DNA of 64,000 nt from CALIBK01 sp037444165 (lineage in GTDB: Bacteria > Desulfobacterota > BSN033 > UBA1163): contig JBBIMX010000002.1 in NCBI GenBank assembly GCA_037444165.1, positions 33,339 through 97,338 on the forward strand. Reading direction: 5' to 3'. Both the position numbers and the translations under genes were made by a program. Positions within the stretch are counted from its first letter, which is position 1, and each line of letters begins with the position of its first letter. Under the pieces are notes generated by a model. The model made no database searches. It saw only the letters and a program-made list of their open reading frames with translations, and was not told where the DNA came from. Below, piece by piece: positions 16,017 through 24,410 of the stretch.

Positions 16017-18098
16017 ATGGATCAACTCTTTTATCCAAAATCAGTGGTCGTCATCGGGGTATCAGAAAGACCTGATAATCTTGCAAGAAACATTGTTGAG
16101 AATCTCTTTGAATTTCAGTTTGATGGAGAAATCCACCTCGTTGGGAAAAGGGGTGGAATTCTTTTTGGAAGAAGGATCTATACCTCTTTAGACCCCCTTC
16201 CTGAAGGAATGGATGTCGCTGTGATCCTTACACCTGCCCAAACCATCCCCGACCTAATAGAGGCTTGTGGCCAAAAGAGAATCCCCTGGGTCATTATTGA
16301 AACGGGAGGATTCGGGGAATATTCGGAAGAAGGAGCTCAACTCGAAAGAAAGATCCTTGAGATTGCCCAAAAGTGGGGAATTCGAATCGTAGGACCCAAT
16401 GGAATTGGGGTGGCTAACATCCATAATGGATTTGTAGTCCCCTTTGTGAAAATGAAGAGAGCTCCTGTCAGCAAAGGGAAACTCTCCATCCTTTCTCAAA
16501 GCGGGGGGGTTCTGCTGACCTACGCCAACCTTATGGTGAGTGCCAATGTGGGACTTTCAAAATTAGTCAGTATGGGAAATAAATTAGACCTCAATGAAAT
16601 CGACTACCTAAAGTATCTCATCGAGGATCCTGAAACCGAGATTATTGGCCTTTATTTGGAGAGTCTCGAACATGGAAGAGAATTGATGGAGATTGCCCGT
16701 CGCACGACCAAACCGATTATCGTTCATAAGGCAAATACGGGAGAAGGGAGCCGTCAGATCGCTAAGTTTCACACGGCTGCTCTGGCTAACGATGATAAAG
16801 TCGTAGAGGCGGCTCTAAGACAGGTAGATATCATCCGGACCAAAGACTTCCGTTCCTTTGTCAATGCGGTCAAGATCCTTTCTCTCCCTCCCTGTCAGGG
16901 AAGAAACCTCGCCATCGTTTCTCGTTCAGGGGGGATAGGGGTGGTCGCAGCCGATTCTGCCGAAAGGCATGGATTTCGTCTTATCCCTCCGGATCCCAAC
17001 CTACTTCAACAGTTCTATAGCCTCTTTCGGGCAAAAGTGATCCAACCCACCAATCCTCTCGATCTGGGTGATCTTTTTAATTTTGATCTTTATACGACTA
17101 TCCTCGAAAAAGGGCTTCAATTTCCAGCGGTCCATGCCATTCTCTTTATGCATGGTGCGACGGGAGAGGAAAAGGAACCTTCTCGAAGGTTCATCCAAGC
17201 CGTCAAGGAACTCTCCTCTCGTTATCAGAAGCCCGTAGCCTTTCTTTATAATACCGATGAAGAAGAGCTGGCTTATATTAAAAGAACGATCGATTTTCCC
17301 ATTTTTACAGAACCTGAGGATGCCCTGGCAGCTCTGGCTATCTCAAGAGATCACTATCGGCGATTGATGAGCTCCAAAGAAAAACCTCCCCTCTTCCCTA
17401 TGGATCGAGGTCGGATCTCTTCCATTCTCAAACAGGCAATCCAGAAGAAGAGAGACCTTCTTCTTCCAGAGGCGATGGAGGTCATTCAAGCTTGTGGGAT
17501 TCCAGTGGCCGAATCCACTACGGTCCATCATAAAGAGGAGTTAGAAGAGGCGCTTCGTAAAATAGGATTTCCCGTTGCCATGAAGATCGTCTCCTCCGAA
17601 ATCTCCCATAAATCGGATGTAGGGGGAGTAGCCCTTCATATTGACTCTTTGAATAAGGCCGAAGAAGCCTTTGATAAGATGATGGCTCTTAATCCTGAAA
17701 ATCGATGGGGAGTATTCATTCAAAAAATGGTCCTCAACGGGAAAGAAGTCATTGTTGGAGCGAAGCGGGATCCTTCCTTCGGCCCTGTTATCCTGTTTGG
17801 CCTTGGAGGAATCTATGTAGAGGTTCTCCAAGAGACCTCTCTTCGGGTTGCACCCATTCATCGTTCTGAGGCAGAAGAGATGGTTTCAGAGCTAAAAGGC
17901 TCGGCCATCCTGAAAGGGGTTCGAGGTGAGCCTCCGAGAGATATGGAGGCCCTGAATGAAATCCTTCTTAGAGTCTCCCAATTGATGGTTGAATTTCCAG
18001 AGATCGAAGGGATAGATATCAATCCAGTGATGGCCCTTAAGAAGGGGGCCATCGCTGTGGATGCTCGAATCATTGTGAGCAGAGAAATAAGGGCCTAA
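16017..18098 (+). CDS. ADP-forming acetate--CoA ligase, fused alpha-beta subunits
   Basis: 693 residues. The N-terminal CoA-binding domain starts LFYPKSVVVIGVSERPDN; the central CoA-ligase domains contain the phospho-His loop KFHTAALAND; the C-terminal ATP-grasp domain contains ISHKSDVGGVAL and GIDINPVMAL. Alpha and beta parts are in one chain, as in many bacterial enzymes. It converts acyl-CoA, ADP and Pi to acid, ATP and CoA (or the reverse), a common energy-conserving step in anaerobes. The ribosome site AGAAGGAGAGG lies 7 bases before the ATG. It probably forms a single-gene unit. Confidence 0.92.
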   Translation: MDQLFYPKSVVVIGVSERPDNLARNIVENLFEFQFDGEIHLVGKRGGILFGRRIYTSLDPLPEGMDVAVILTPAQTIPDLIEACGQKRIPWVIIETGGFGEYSEEGAQLERKILEIAQKWGIRIVGPNGIGVANIHNGFVVPFVKMKRAPVSKGKLSILSQSGGVLLTYANLMVSANVGLSKLVSMGNKLDLNEIDYLKYLIEDPETEIIGLYLESLEHGRELMEIARRTTKPIIVHKANTGEGSRQIAKFHTAALANDDKVVEAALRQVDIIRTKDFRSFVNAVKILSLPPCQGRNLAIVSRSGGIGVVAADSAERHGFRLIPPDPNLLQQFYSLFRAKVIQPTNPLDLGDLFNFDLYTTILEKGLQFPAVHAILFMHGATGEEKEPSRRFIQAVKELSSRYQKPVAFLYNTDEEELAYIKRTIDFPIFTEPEDALAALAISRDHYRRLMSSKEKPPLFPMDRGRISSILKQAIQKKRDLLLPEAMEVIQACGIPVAESTTVHHKEELEEALRKIGFPVAMKIVSSEISHKSDVGGVALHIDSLNKAEEAFDKMMALNPENRWGVFIQKMVLNGKEVIVGAKRDPSFGPVILFGLGGIYVEVLQETSLRVAPIHRSEAEEMVSELKGSAILKGVRGEPPRDMEALNEILLRVSQLMVEFPEIEGIDINPVMALKKGAIAVDARIIVSREIRA

Positions 18099-18109
18099 AG
18101 CTTCAGGTT

Positions 18110-18751
18110 TTAAATTCCCAACTCTTCCCCAACCAAGATAATCAAGATACGGGTTCGGATGGGTTTTTTGGCAAGGGTCACATAGATATTGCAGATTCGA
18201 TCCGGGGCATTGCAATCCGAACAGAGACCTGTTTCCGTACAGGGAGTCTTCCGACCAAGCCGTTTGGCATTCTGAGGAGCCGTCCACTCCCTTACCTTCC
18301 TCTCGGCTTCGTCAAGATCTTTAACAATCTTATTCACCCCGGCCACAACGATGACCTGTTTCGGTCCAATAAACATGGCCCCGACACGATTCCCTGTAGC
18401 ATCGATGTTAAAAAGCTTTCCATCCTCTGTAATAGCATTGGTGCTCGTAAGAAAGATGTCCGAAGAGAAAGTTTTACGAATCAATTCCATTCGTTCCTCT
18501 TCATTCTTGGCTTGCTGGATCGGCCAGATCAGTTGTATCTTCCGTCCCTTCAAGCCTTCTAAAATTCCAATTTGACCAAGGGTCACCGAGCCTCCGATCC
18601 CTACCGTGGCTCCCTCAGGGATTCGGGCCATGATCTCCTCAACAGCCTGTTTTGCATCGGAAACATAAATGGCTTCGAATCGATTCTTTTTTAATGACTC
18701 CAGCGTCCTTTCAACCTGCTTTTCTCGATAAAATTTCTCCCAGGGCTCCAT
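18110..18751 (-). CDS. LUD-domain (LutC/YkgG-like) protein
   Basis: 213 residues. Seen: VGIGGSVTLGQIGI, TSTNAITEDGKLFNIDATGNRVG and IVVAGVNKIVKDLDEA, typical of the DUF162/LUD family, and a Cys cluster CTETGLCSDCNAPDRIC that could bind metal. LUD proteins take part in lactate oxidation with LutAB, but solitary LUD proteins like this are widespread and uncharacterised; no LutA or LutB is present here. It converges on the acetyl-CoA synthetase gene and is divergent from the PPC gene. Confidence 0.85.
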   Translation of the reverse strand: MEPWEKFYREKQVERTLESLKKNRFEAIYVSDAKQAVEEIMARIPEGATVGIGGSVTLGQIGILEGLKGRKIQLIWPIQQAKNEEERMELIRKTFSSDIFLTSTNAITEDGKLFNIDATGNRVGAMFIGPKQVIVVAGVNKIVKDLDEAERKVREWTAPQNAKRLGRKTPCTETGLCSDCNAPDRICNIYVTLAKKPIRTRILIILVGEELGI

Positions 18752-18884
18752 CGAATTATCCTCCTTTTTTTAACAAAGTATTTAATTATGAGAGAAGACC
18801 GGCTCTCTTGTCAAAACGTTCAATGTGGCATTTTCAAAAAAGAAGGGTTATGAAAAAATTTACCCGATAAAGAAAGGAGAAGCC

Positions 18885-19379
18885 ATGGAGAGCTTAGATG
18901 TACTGGAAGGGATTGGAAGGGGGAGCCTTTCTCGAGTCATCGTGGGAAAGTTGGCGTTGGACATGGACCTTTTAGGCGCGATCGAAGCCCTTGTAAAGAA
19001 AGAGGGGATAAAAACCGGAGTGATTCTTTCAGGGATTGGGGCTTTGAAAAAGGCCATTTTTAGAAATCTCAAAATCCTCCCTCCAGGTTTAAAGGTAGAA
19101 GATCATCATCGCCTATACCTTGAACTTGAACAACCTATGGAGATTGTCTCTCTTACGGGTTGGATCGCGACCAAAGAGAATGGAGAACCAGAGATTCATG
19201 CCCATTTTTCCGCCTCTACGGTCATCCATGATCAAATTGTAACGTTAGGGGGCCATCTCACCTCAGGGACGATAACCTCTGTAAAAGTGGTCGTCACTAT
19301 TGGGGTGATCGAAGAGGCCAATATTCGGGTGGAACTCGACCCCCGACTCAACCAGATGGACCTTAAGTGCCTCGGTTAA
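18885..19379 (+). CDS. PPC/DUF296 domain protein
   Basis: Start at ATG 18885, preceded by AAGGAG; an upstream ATG at 18825 lacks a site. 164 residues covering one PPC domain: GVILSGIGALKKAIFR, the PMEIVSLTGWIA strand, and IHAHFSAST with the HxH-type metal site near the trimer interface, then GGHLTSGTI. In bacteria these trimeric proteins are uncharacterised and lack AT-hooks. It overlaps the convergent DUF401 gene end by 4 bp. Confidence 0.88.
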   Translation: MESLDVLEGIGRGSLSRVIVGKLALDMDLLGAIEALVKKEGIKTGVILSGIGALKKAIFRNLKILPPGLKVEDHHRLYLELEQPMEIVSLTGWIATKENGEPEIHAHFSASTVIHDQIVTLGGHLTSGTITSVKVVVTIGVIEEANIRVELDPRLNQMDLKCLG

Positions 19380-20581
19380 AAAAGGACGGCTTTGAATAGA
19401 CCCACCAATAGGAGGAAGGTGGCTGGAATCCAGGTCAAACGATAAATTCCTTTCCAATCCGCCTTGAAGTATTCTTTCGTTAAAATAAGACAGAGATGAA
19501 AAGGTGAAAGAAGATGTCCAGAAAGGCCACTGATAAAGGCTAAGCTCATATAATTAAGGAATTTGGGGTCCTCCCGAAATAGGGGGATAAGAATGGGAAA
19601 GGAAATCCCCACAATGGCAATAGGAGCCCCTGCCATCAACCCAACCAGCAGGGGAATCACCGTGACCATGAGTAAAGGAGGAACGCTTGAGGAGGCCAAT
19701 GTTTCAGAAATGCCCTCAATGGCATGACTGGACTCCAGCACCTTTTTAAACCCCATGATAACCGAAATGGTCAGAAAGAGCTCGAGATCCAGGCTTTTGA
19801 TAAACTCACTTTTTAATATCCTTCCTTCAATTCGAAAAAGGCCGATCATCACAAGGATGGAGAGAGACAAAGCGAGGACCAATTCGATCTTAAAAAGGAT
19901 GACCAAGAAAATGGCCAAGAAGAAAGGAAACAGATTCTCGGCCAGTCTCCAAAGAGAAGAGACCTGAATCACTGACCCCGAGTCCGTCTTTAACTTTTGA
20001 ACCCCTTGAAACCCTACTAAAAATCCACCGAGGATAGCGGTTAGAGTAAAAGGGAGGTGGAGCCATCCAAATCGTCTCACTGGAACACCAACCAGTGAGG
20101 CAAATAAAATCAGTCCTGGGAAGGTAGGGAGGGTAAACTCCCAGACATGCCGAAACCAATAATTAATAAAAGTCCTCCGCTCAGGAGAAAGTTTAAGTCT
20201 ATCTGATCCTTCAACAACCATGGGTGCAGAAACCAAGGCTCCCCCCAAGATAGGCATGAGACCTATAATCGCAGGAAGAACGGCAATGACGAGCCGAATA
20301 TCTTTAAAGAAATGAGCCAAACCTTCAAGGATCTCTCTCATCCGACCCGTCTCTTTTAAGAGGTGGCTAAAAAAGAGGATCGCTAAAAGGGCGGTGATTA
20401 AAAGAACCGTTTTAGAGTCGACCATCGCCATGAGTAGGTTTATCCCGATTTCAATAAAAGAGAGATGAAAGAGAAGCCCTAAGATGACCGTGGCCCCAAG
20501 GAGGCTGATCCAGAGTTTCACTTTTCGATAAAGAAGAAGGAGGATGATTAAAAAGACAATCCCGATCTTGATTAAAGCCAT
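19376..20581 (-). CDS. DUF401 family integral membrane protein (putative transporter)
   Basis: 401 residues with about ten to eleven hydrophobic helices. Seen: LPAIIGLMPILGGALVSAPM, RRTFINYWFRHVWEF and GLMAGAPIAIVGISFPI, features of the DUF401 family, which is related to anion/carboxylate permeases. The substrate is unknown. It is followed 22 bp upstream on the same strand by the beta-CASP nuclease gene, so the two may be co-transcribed. Confidence 0.85.
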   Translation of the reverse strand: MALIKIGIVFLIILLLLYRKVKLWISLLGATVILGLLFHLSFIEIGINLLMAMVDSKTVLLITALLAILFFSHLLKETGRMREILEGLAHFFKDIRLVIAVLPAIIGLMPILGGALVSAPMVVEGSDRLKLSPERRTFINYWFRHVWEFTLPTFPGLILFASLVGVPVRRFGWLHLPFTLTAILGGFLVGFQGVQKLKTDSGSVIQVSSLWRLAENLFPFFLAIFLVILFKIELVLALSLSILVMIGLFRIEGRILKSEFIKSLDLELFLTISVIMGFKKVLESSHAIEGISETLASSSVPPLLMVTVIPLLVGLMAGAPIAIVGISFPILIPLFREDPKFLNYMSLAFISGLSGHLLSPFHLCLILTKEYFKADWKGIYRLTWIPATFLLLVGLFKAVLF

Positions 20582-20603
20582 TTCAGGAAAGCACCTCGAT
20601 CTT

Positions 20604-22217
20604 TTATAATTTTTCTTCTAACTCTTCAATCTTTCTTTTCAACTCTTCTAACTCTCTGATCCAGTAAGGATCGTGAATCTTTCTTTCCCATTCTTTCTCT
20701 CTTTTCAGTTTTTTTCTCAATTTTCTATAATGGCGGTCGAGATGGTTCAAAAGGATTCGGATTCCTGACTCGGAAGGTTCTCTCTCCTCAGGTCGTTTTT
20801 CCTCCTCTACCTCTTCCTCAAAACCAAACAAAACCTTTTTCTCTTTCCATTGCGGGACGGTCACTTTTAAATGAAACCGTTCCCGTATGAGCTGGGCCAG
20901 GGTTAAAGAAATCTCCTCCTCCCCATGAACGACAAAGACCTCTGAAGGAAGAGATTCAAAATGGGCAAGCCAATCCAGAAGCCCCTTCTGATCGGCGTGG
21001 GCAGAGAATCCTCCTAAGGTATGGATGTGGGCCCGAATGGCAATCTCCTCACCAAAAAGTCTCACCGTCTTTGCTCCATCGATGATTCTTCGACCAATCG
21101 TTCCCTCTCCCTGATAACCAATAAACACAATATGGGAATTCTCTCTCCAGAGATGGTGTTTGAGATGGTGTTTAATCCTTCCAGCATCGCACATCCCGCT
21201 GGCTGAGATGATGATTCCAGCACGGCTGTCCTCATTGATGGCCTTCGACTCTTCGGTGCTTTGGGTATAAATGATTCCTGGAGGCTCCAGGGGATTCTCC
21301 CCTTCGGAAAGAAGCAGTTTTGCCTCTTCATCAAAATATTCAGAATTTCTCTTAAAGATTTCAGTGGCAGAAATGGCCAAGGGGCTGTCAATATAAATTG
21401 GCAGCAAAGGAATCAAGCCTTTTCTTAAAAATTCGCTCAGCGTGTAGATGACCTCTTGTGTCCGCTCTACCGCAAAGGCTGGGATAATGACCTTAGCCTG
21501 ATGGGCGATCGCCTCCCGGACGATATGGAGTAATTCTTGCACCGTCTCTTCCCTGGACTTATGAAGGCGGTTCCCGTAGGTGGATTCGATAAACAGAATA
21601 TCTCCTTCCCTGACCCAAGAAGGGTCTTTCAGAAAGGGTTGACCTAAATTTCCTAAATCCCCGGAAAACACCAATTTTTTCTTTTCCCCTCCTTCTTTCA
21701 TCCATAATTCAATAATGGCCGAGCCAAGAATATGGCCTGCATCTTGAAAACAAACTTCCATTCCCTCCCCGAGCGAAACCACCTCCCCATAGGAGACAGG
21801 AGAGAAGGATTGAAGGCTCCTCTCCACATCCTGAAGGGAATAAAGAGGGGAAATCTCTTCTCGTCCTGCCCTTTTCCCTTTCCTATTCTCCCATTCTGCC
21901 TCCATCTCCTGAATATGGGCACTATCCCGTAAAAGGATTTCACAAAGATCAACCGTAGCCTTGGTACAGATGATCTTTCCTCGGAAACCCTCTCTTACCA
22001 TTTTTGGAATGAGACCACTGTGATCAATATGGGCATGGGTGAGCAAGATGATAGAAACGTCTTTAGGATGATAGGATCGAATATCCCGATTCCTCTCCTC
22101 GAGAACCTTTCCTCCTTGAAACATCCCACAATCCACCAATATCTTCTGAGATCCTCTTTTGATCAGAATCGCAGAACCTGTCACAGTTCGAACACCACCT
22201 AAAAATTCGACTCTCAT
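20604..22217 (-). CDS. beta-CASP metallo-beta-lactamase RNA-processing nuclease
   Basis: Start set at MRVEFLGGVRTVTGSA (22217), preceded by GGTGAGG; a TTG nine codons earlier is less likely. 537 residues. Metallo-beta-lactamase motif THAHIDHSG, then FIESTYGNRLH, the beta-CASP region (IIISASGMCDAGRIKHHL) and AHIHTLGGFSAHADQ. Family members are CPSF73-like endo/exoribonucleases using two zinc ions. The last 80 or so residues are extremely Glu/Lys/Arg-rich and predicted to form a coiled coil, longer than in the usual 460-residue members. It lies divergent from the LOG gene, with MITE copy 2 in between. Confidence 0.9.
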   Translation of the reverse strand: MRVEFLGGVRTVTGSAILIKRGSQKILVDCGMFQGGKVLEERNRDIRSYHPKDVSIILLTHAHIDHSGLIPKMVREGFRGKIICTKATVDLCEILLRDSAHIQEMEAEWENRKGKRAGREEISPLYSLQDVERSLQSFSPVSYGEVVSLGEGMEVCFQDAGHILGSAIIELWMKEGGEKKKLVFSGDLGNLGQPFLKDPSWVREGDILFIESTYGNRLHKSREETVQELLHIVREAIAHQAKVIIPAFAVERTQEVIYTLSEFLRKGLIPLLPIYIDSPLAISATEIFKRNSEYFDEEAKLLLSEGENPLEPPGIIYTQSTEESKAINEDSRAGIIISASGMCDAGRIKHHLKHHLWRENSHIVFIGYQGEGTIGRRIIDGAKTVRLFGEEIAIRAHIHTLGGFSAHADQKGLLDWLAHFESLPSEVFVVHGEEEISLTLAQLIRERFHLKVTVPQWKEKKVLFGFEEEVEEEKRPEEREPSESGIRILLNHLDRHYRKLRKKLKREKEWERKIHDPYWIRELEELKRKIEELEEKL

Positions 22218-22255
22218 CCTTAACCTCACCAAATCGTTATTCAAAACGACTTATC

Positions 22256-22374
22256 GAAACCTCTGAAAAAGTATTTAAAACGAGTTTTATAGACTGGGGA
22301 GGTGGGGTGGAGAGGCATTCGAAGGGTTTGGAACCCTACCTCCCCAGTCTTTCTATGACTTTTTCAGAGCTCTC
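22256..22374. mobile_element. MITE-like element, copy 2 (119 bp)
   Basis: Differs from copy 1 at only a few positions (in the left end, around the second A/T-rich stretch, and one base near the right end). The terminal repeats are better preserved here (CTCTGAAAAAGT facing ACTTTTTCAGAG), as are the 13-bp stem and the inner hairpin. TTATC flanks both sides (22251-22255 and 22375-22379); the match can be stretched to 11 bases (CTTATCGAAAC) because the target happens to continue GAAAC. It sits between divergent starts of the beta-CASP and LOG genes and may influence their promoters. Confidence 0.85.
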
Positions 22375-22463
22375 TTATCGAAACATTGACTTTGAACTCC
22401 ATTTTAACTAATATAAAAATCTCAATTTATCAATCATCCTTATCTAAACACGGGGAGGAAGAG

Positions 22464-23117
22464 ATGGTCAGTAAACAGTATCTCATTGATGAGTTGACGG
22501 TAAAAGATACCTGGAGGATGTTTCATATTATGGCCGAATTTGTAGAGGGATTCGAAGCCCTTGCTGAATATCATCCCGCGGTGAGCATCTTTGGCTCTTC
22601 TCGAGCGAAAGAGGAAGATGAGATCTATCAAAAGGCAGAGCGGATAGGCCAGCTTCTCGCAGAGAATGGATTTGGAGTCATTACAGGGGGTGGGCCAGGG
22701 GTCATGGAAGCAGCAAATAAAGGTGCCGCGATGGTCGGAGGGAGATCGATTGGGCTGAATATCGAACTCCCCTTAGAACAAACCCCTAACCCTTATACCA
22801 ATATCAAACTAACTTTCCATTATTTTTTTGTACGAAAGGTGATGTTCATCAAGTATGCGGTTGCCTACATTATTCTTCCGGGAGGCTTCGGAACGTTCGA
22901 TGAACTTTTTGAGGCGATCACCTTAATTCAAACCCACAAGATCAAGCCTTTCCCGGTCATTCTTGTGGGTTCAGAGTACTGGAAGGGTCTTCTCGATTGG
23001 ATAAAAGGAGTCGTTTTAAAAGAAGGGAAAATTTCTCCCCAGGATCTTGAGATTTTTCAATTGATCGATGAACCGGAAGAGATTGTGAAAACGATCAAAA
23101 GGACCGTGATCGTTTAA
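22464..23117 (+). CDS. LOG-family (TIGR00730) Rossmann-fold protein
   Basis: Start at ATG 22464 with GGGGAGGA 7 bases upstream; the frame extends further to 22386 without support. 217 residues. Seen: SIFGSSRAKEED, the GGGPGVMEAANKGA motif and PGGFGTFDELFEA, the hallmarks of cytokinin-riboside-monophosphate phosphoribohydrolases (LOG) and their bacterial nucleotide-hydrolase relatives. It is probably a cytoplasmic NMP nucleosidase. Confidence 0.9.
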   Translation: MVSKQYLIDELTVKDTWRMFHIMAEFVEGFEALAEYHPAVSIFGSSRAKEEDEIYQKAERIGQLLAENGFGVITGGGPGVMEAANKGAAMVGGRSIGLNIELPLEQTPNPYTNIKLTFHYFFVRKVMFIKYAVAYIILPGGFGTFDELFEAITLIQTHKIKPFPVILVGSEYWKGLLDWIKGVVLKEGKISPQDLEIFQLIDEPEEIVKTIKRTVIV

Positions 23118-23139
23118 ATCCTTAGAAATCTTTCCACCT

Positions 23140-24135
23140 TCAATGGTTGAGATGATGGACGTCATCGACGACGTAATAGGTCAGGAGGGTGGTTAACTCG
23201 ATCAATTTCTGTTCTTCTTCTTCAGGAAGATAGCCTAAAGACTCGCTGCGACAGATGGCTTCCCAGCGTCGAAGAGTCTTTCGTATCGAATGTTGATTGG
23301 ACCCGGAGATCCAGAGACTTACCCTTTGACTTAATATTCTTGCGTATCTTCGAATCAGCCTCCAGGCAGGCAGAAGCCTTCGACGGTGGTCTCTGGATGG
23401 AGTAAAAAGCTCGTTCATATCCTTCAAATATTCCTGGAGTTCCTGATCCAACATCTCACCATCGAGCCCATACCATTCCGAAACGGTATCCTCAATGGTC
23501 GTGTACTCCCCTTCTCTCTTCTTTTTTAGATTGATCGGTTCTTCACCCGCGATCTCTCTCATCACCTGATCCACATAGTAAAGTTTTTCTAAGGCATTGG
23601 GCCAGGTTCGGTACCTCTCTCTCCAATTGGAGCGAGGAGCGAGCCAGATCGCAAACGTCTCAGCCCAATCCTCATCGGGATGCTTCTGGGCATAATGAGG
23701 GTCTCCTAAATAGTGAAGATGACGAACATAACTTTTCGACCATGGGTTGACTCGGGAGAGATAACCGTCACGATATTTTTTATTAAAATTTCCAAAGGTA
23801 GCTTCCCAATCCTTTCTTCTCCAAAGTTGATAACCATAATTGATCGCATGCCCCACCTCATGGCGAAGCGTTTTAATGATCTCTTCATTTTTTAAAACTT
23901 CTCCCTCCAATTCCCTCAATTCATTTTTTGCATAATAAAAAGGGATACTGATGGATATCGTTTTATTGACACATCCCCATTCATTTCCAAAATAAAAGTC
24001 TGGCCAAAGGAGGAGGCGATGGTTTTTTAATTCTTTTTTCAACCGCCTGAGAAGGGGACCAAGGCTTTCCTCTACATCCAGTTCTAAATCACATATTCGA
24101 GTCGTTAAAAATTTTTGATATTGAATCTCATCCAT
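23140..24135 (-). CDS. putative zinc metallopeptidase (HEVGH type)
   Basis: 331 residues without a signal peptide. The zincin motif RHEVGHAINYGYQ occurs near residues 91-103, and DEDWAETFAIWLAP around 150-165 could supply the third ligand (Glu), resembling the putative zinc-binding metallopeptidase family. Substrate and role are unknown. The C-terminal half is Arg/Leu-rich and alpha-helical. It converges on the LOG gene; upstream lies 260 bp of AT-rich sequence with no feature recognised. Confidence 0.75.
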   Translation of the reverse strand: MDEIQYQKFLTTRICDLELDVEESLGPLLRRLKKELKNHRLLLWPDFYFGNEWGCVNKTISISIPFYYAKNELRELEGEVLKNEEIIKTLRHEVGHAINYGYQLWRRKDWEATFGNFNKKYRDGYLSRVNPWSKSYVRHLHYLGDPHYAQKHPDEDWAETFAIWLAPRSNWRERYRTWPNALEKLYYVDQVMREIAGEEPINLKKKREGEYTTIEDTVSEWYGLDGEMLDQELQEYLKDMNELFTPSRDHRRRLLPAWRLIRRYARILSQRVSLWISGSNQHSIRKTLRRWEAICRSESLGYLPEEEEQKLIELTTLLTYYVVDDVHHLNH

Positions 24136-24410
24136 AGAAAAACCCTCGTAAGGAATCGGTCAAATAATATAATATGGATCTTTTTTCAGTTCAAAATAAA
24201 ATTTTCACAATTAATTCATTAATTATATCCAATAGTTATAAATTTAAGATTTCTTTCTATTTTTACGTTTTTCAATGACTACAGAAAATATTAAATACTT
24301 TAAGTTTTCAAATAGTTGGATAACTCGTGGAGATTTGTTATTTGGTCTGTGAAAATAGAAAATTTTAATGTAATATTAATAAGTAACATCTCCTAACCAT
24401 GGAGGAAGAG

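Noticed and set aside
22250..22384. 11-bp target duplication for MITE copy 2
   Set aside because: Copy 1 shows 5 bp clearly; the extra match arises because the target continues with GAAAC, like the element's own end.
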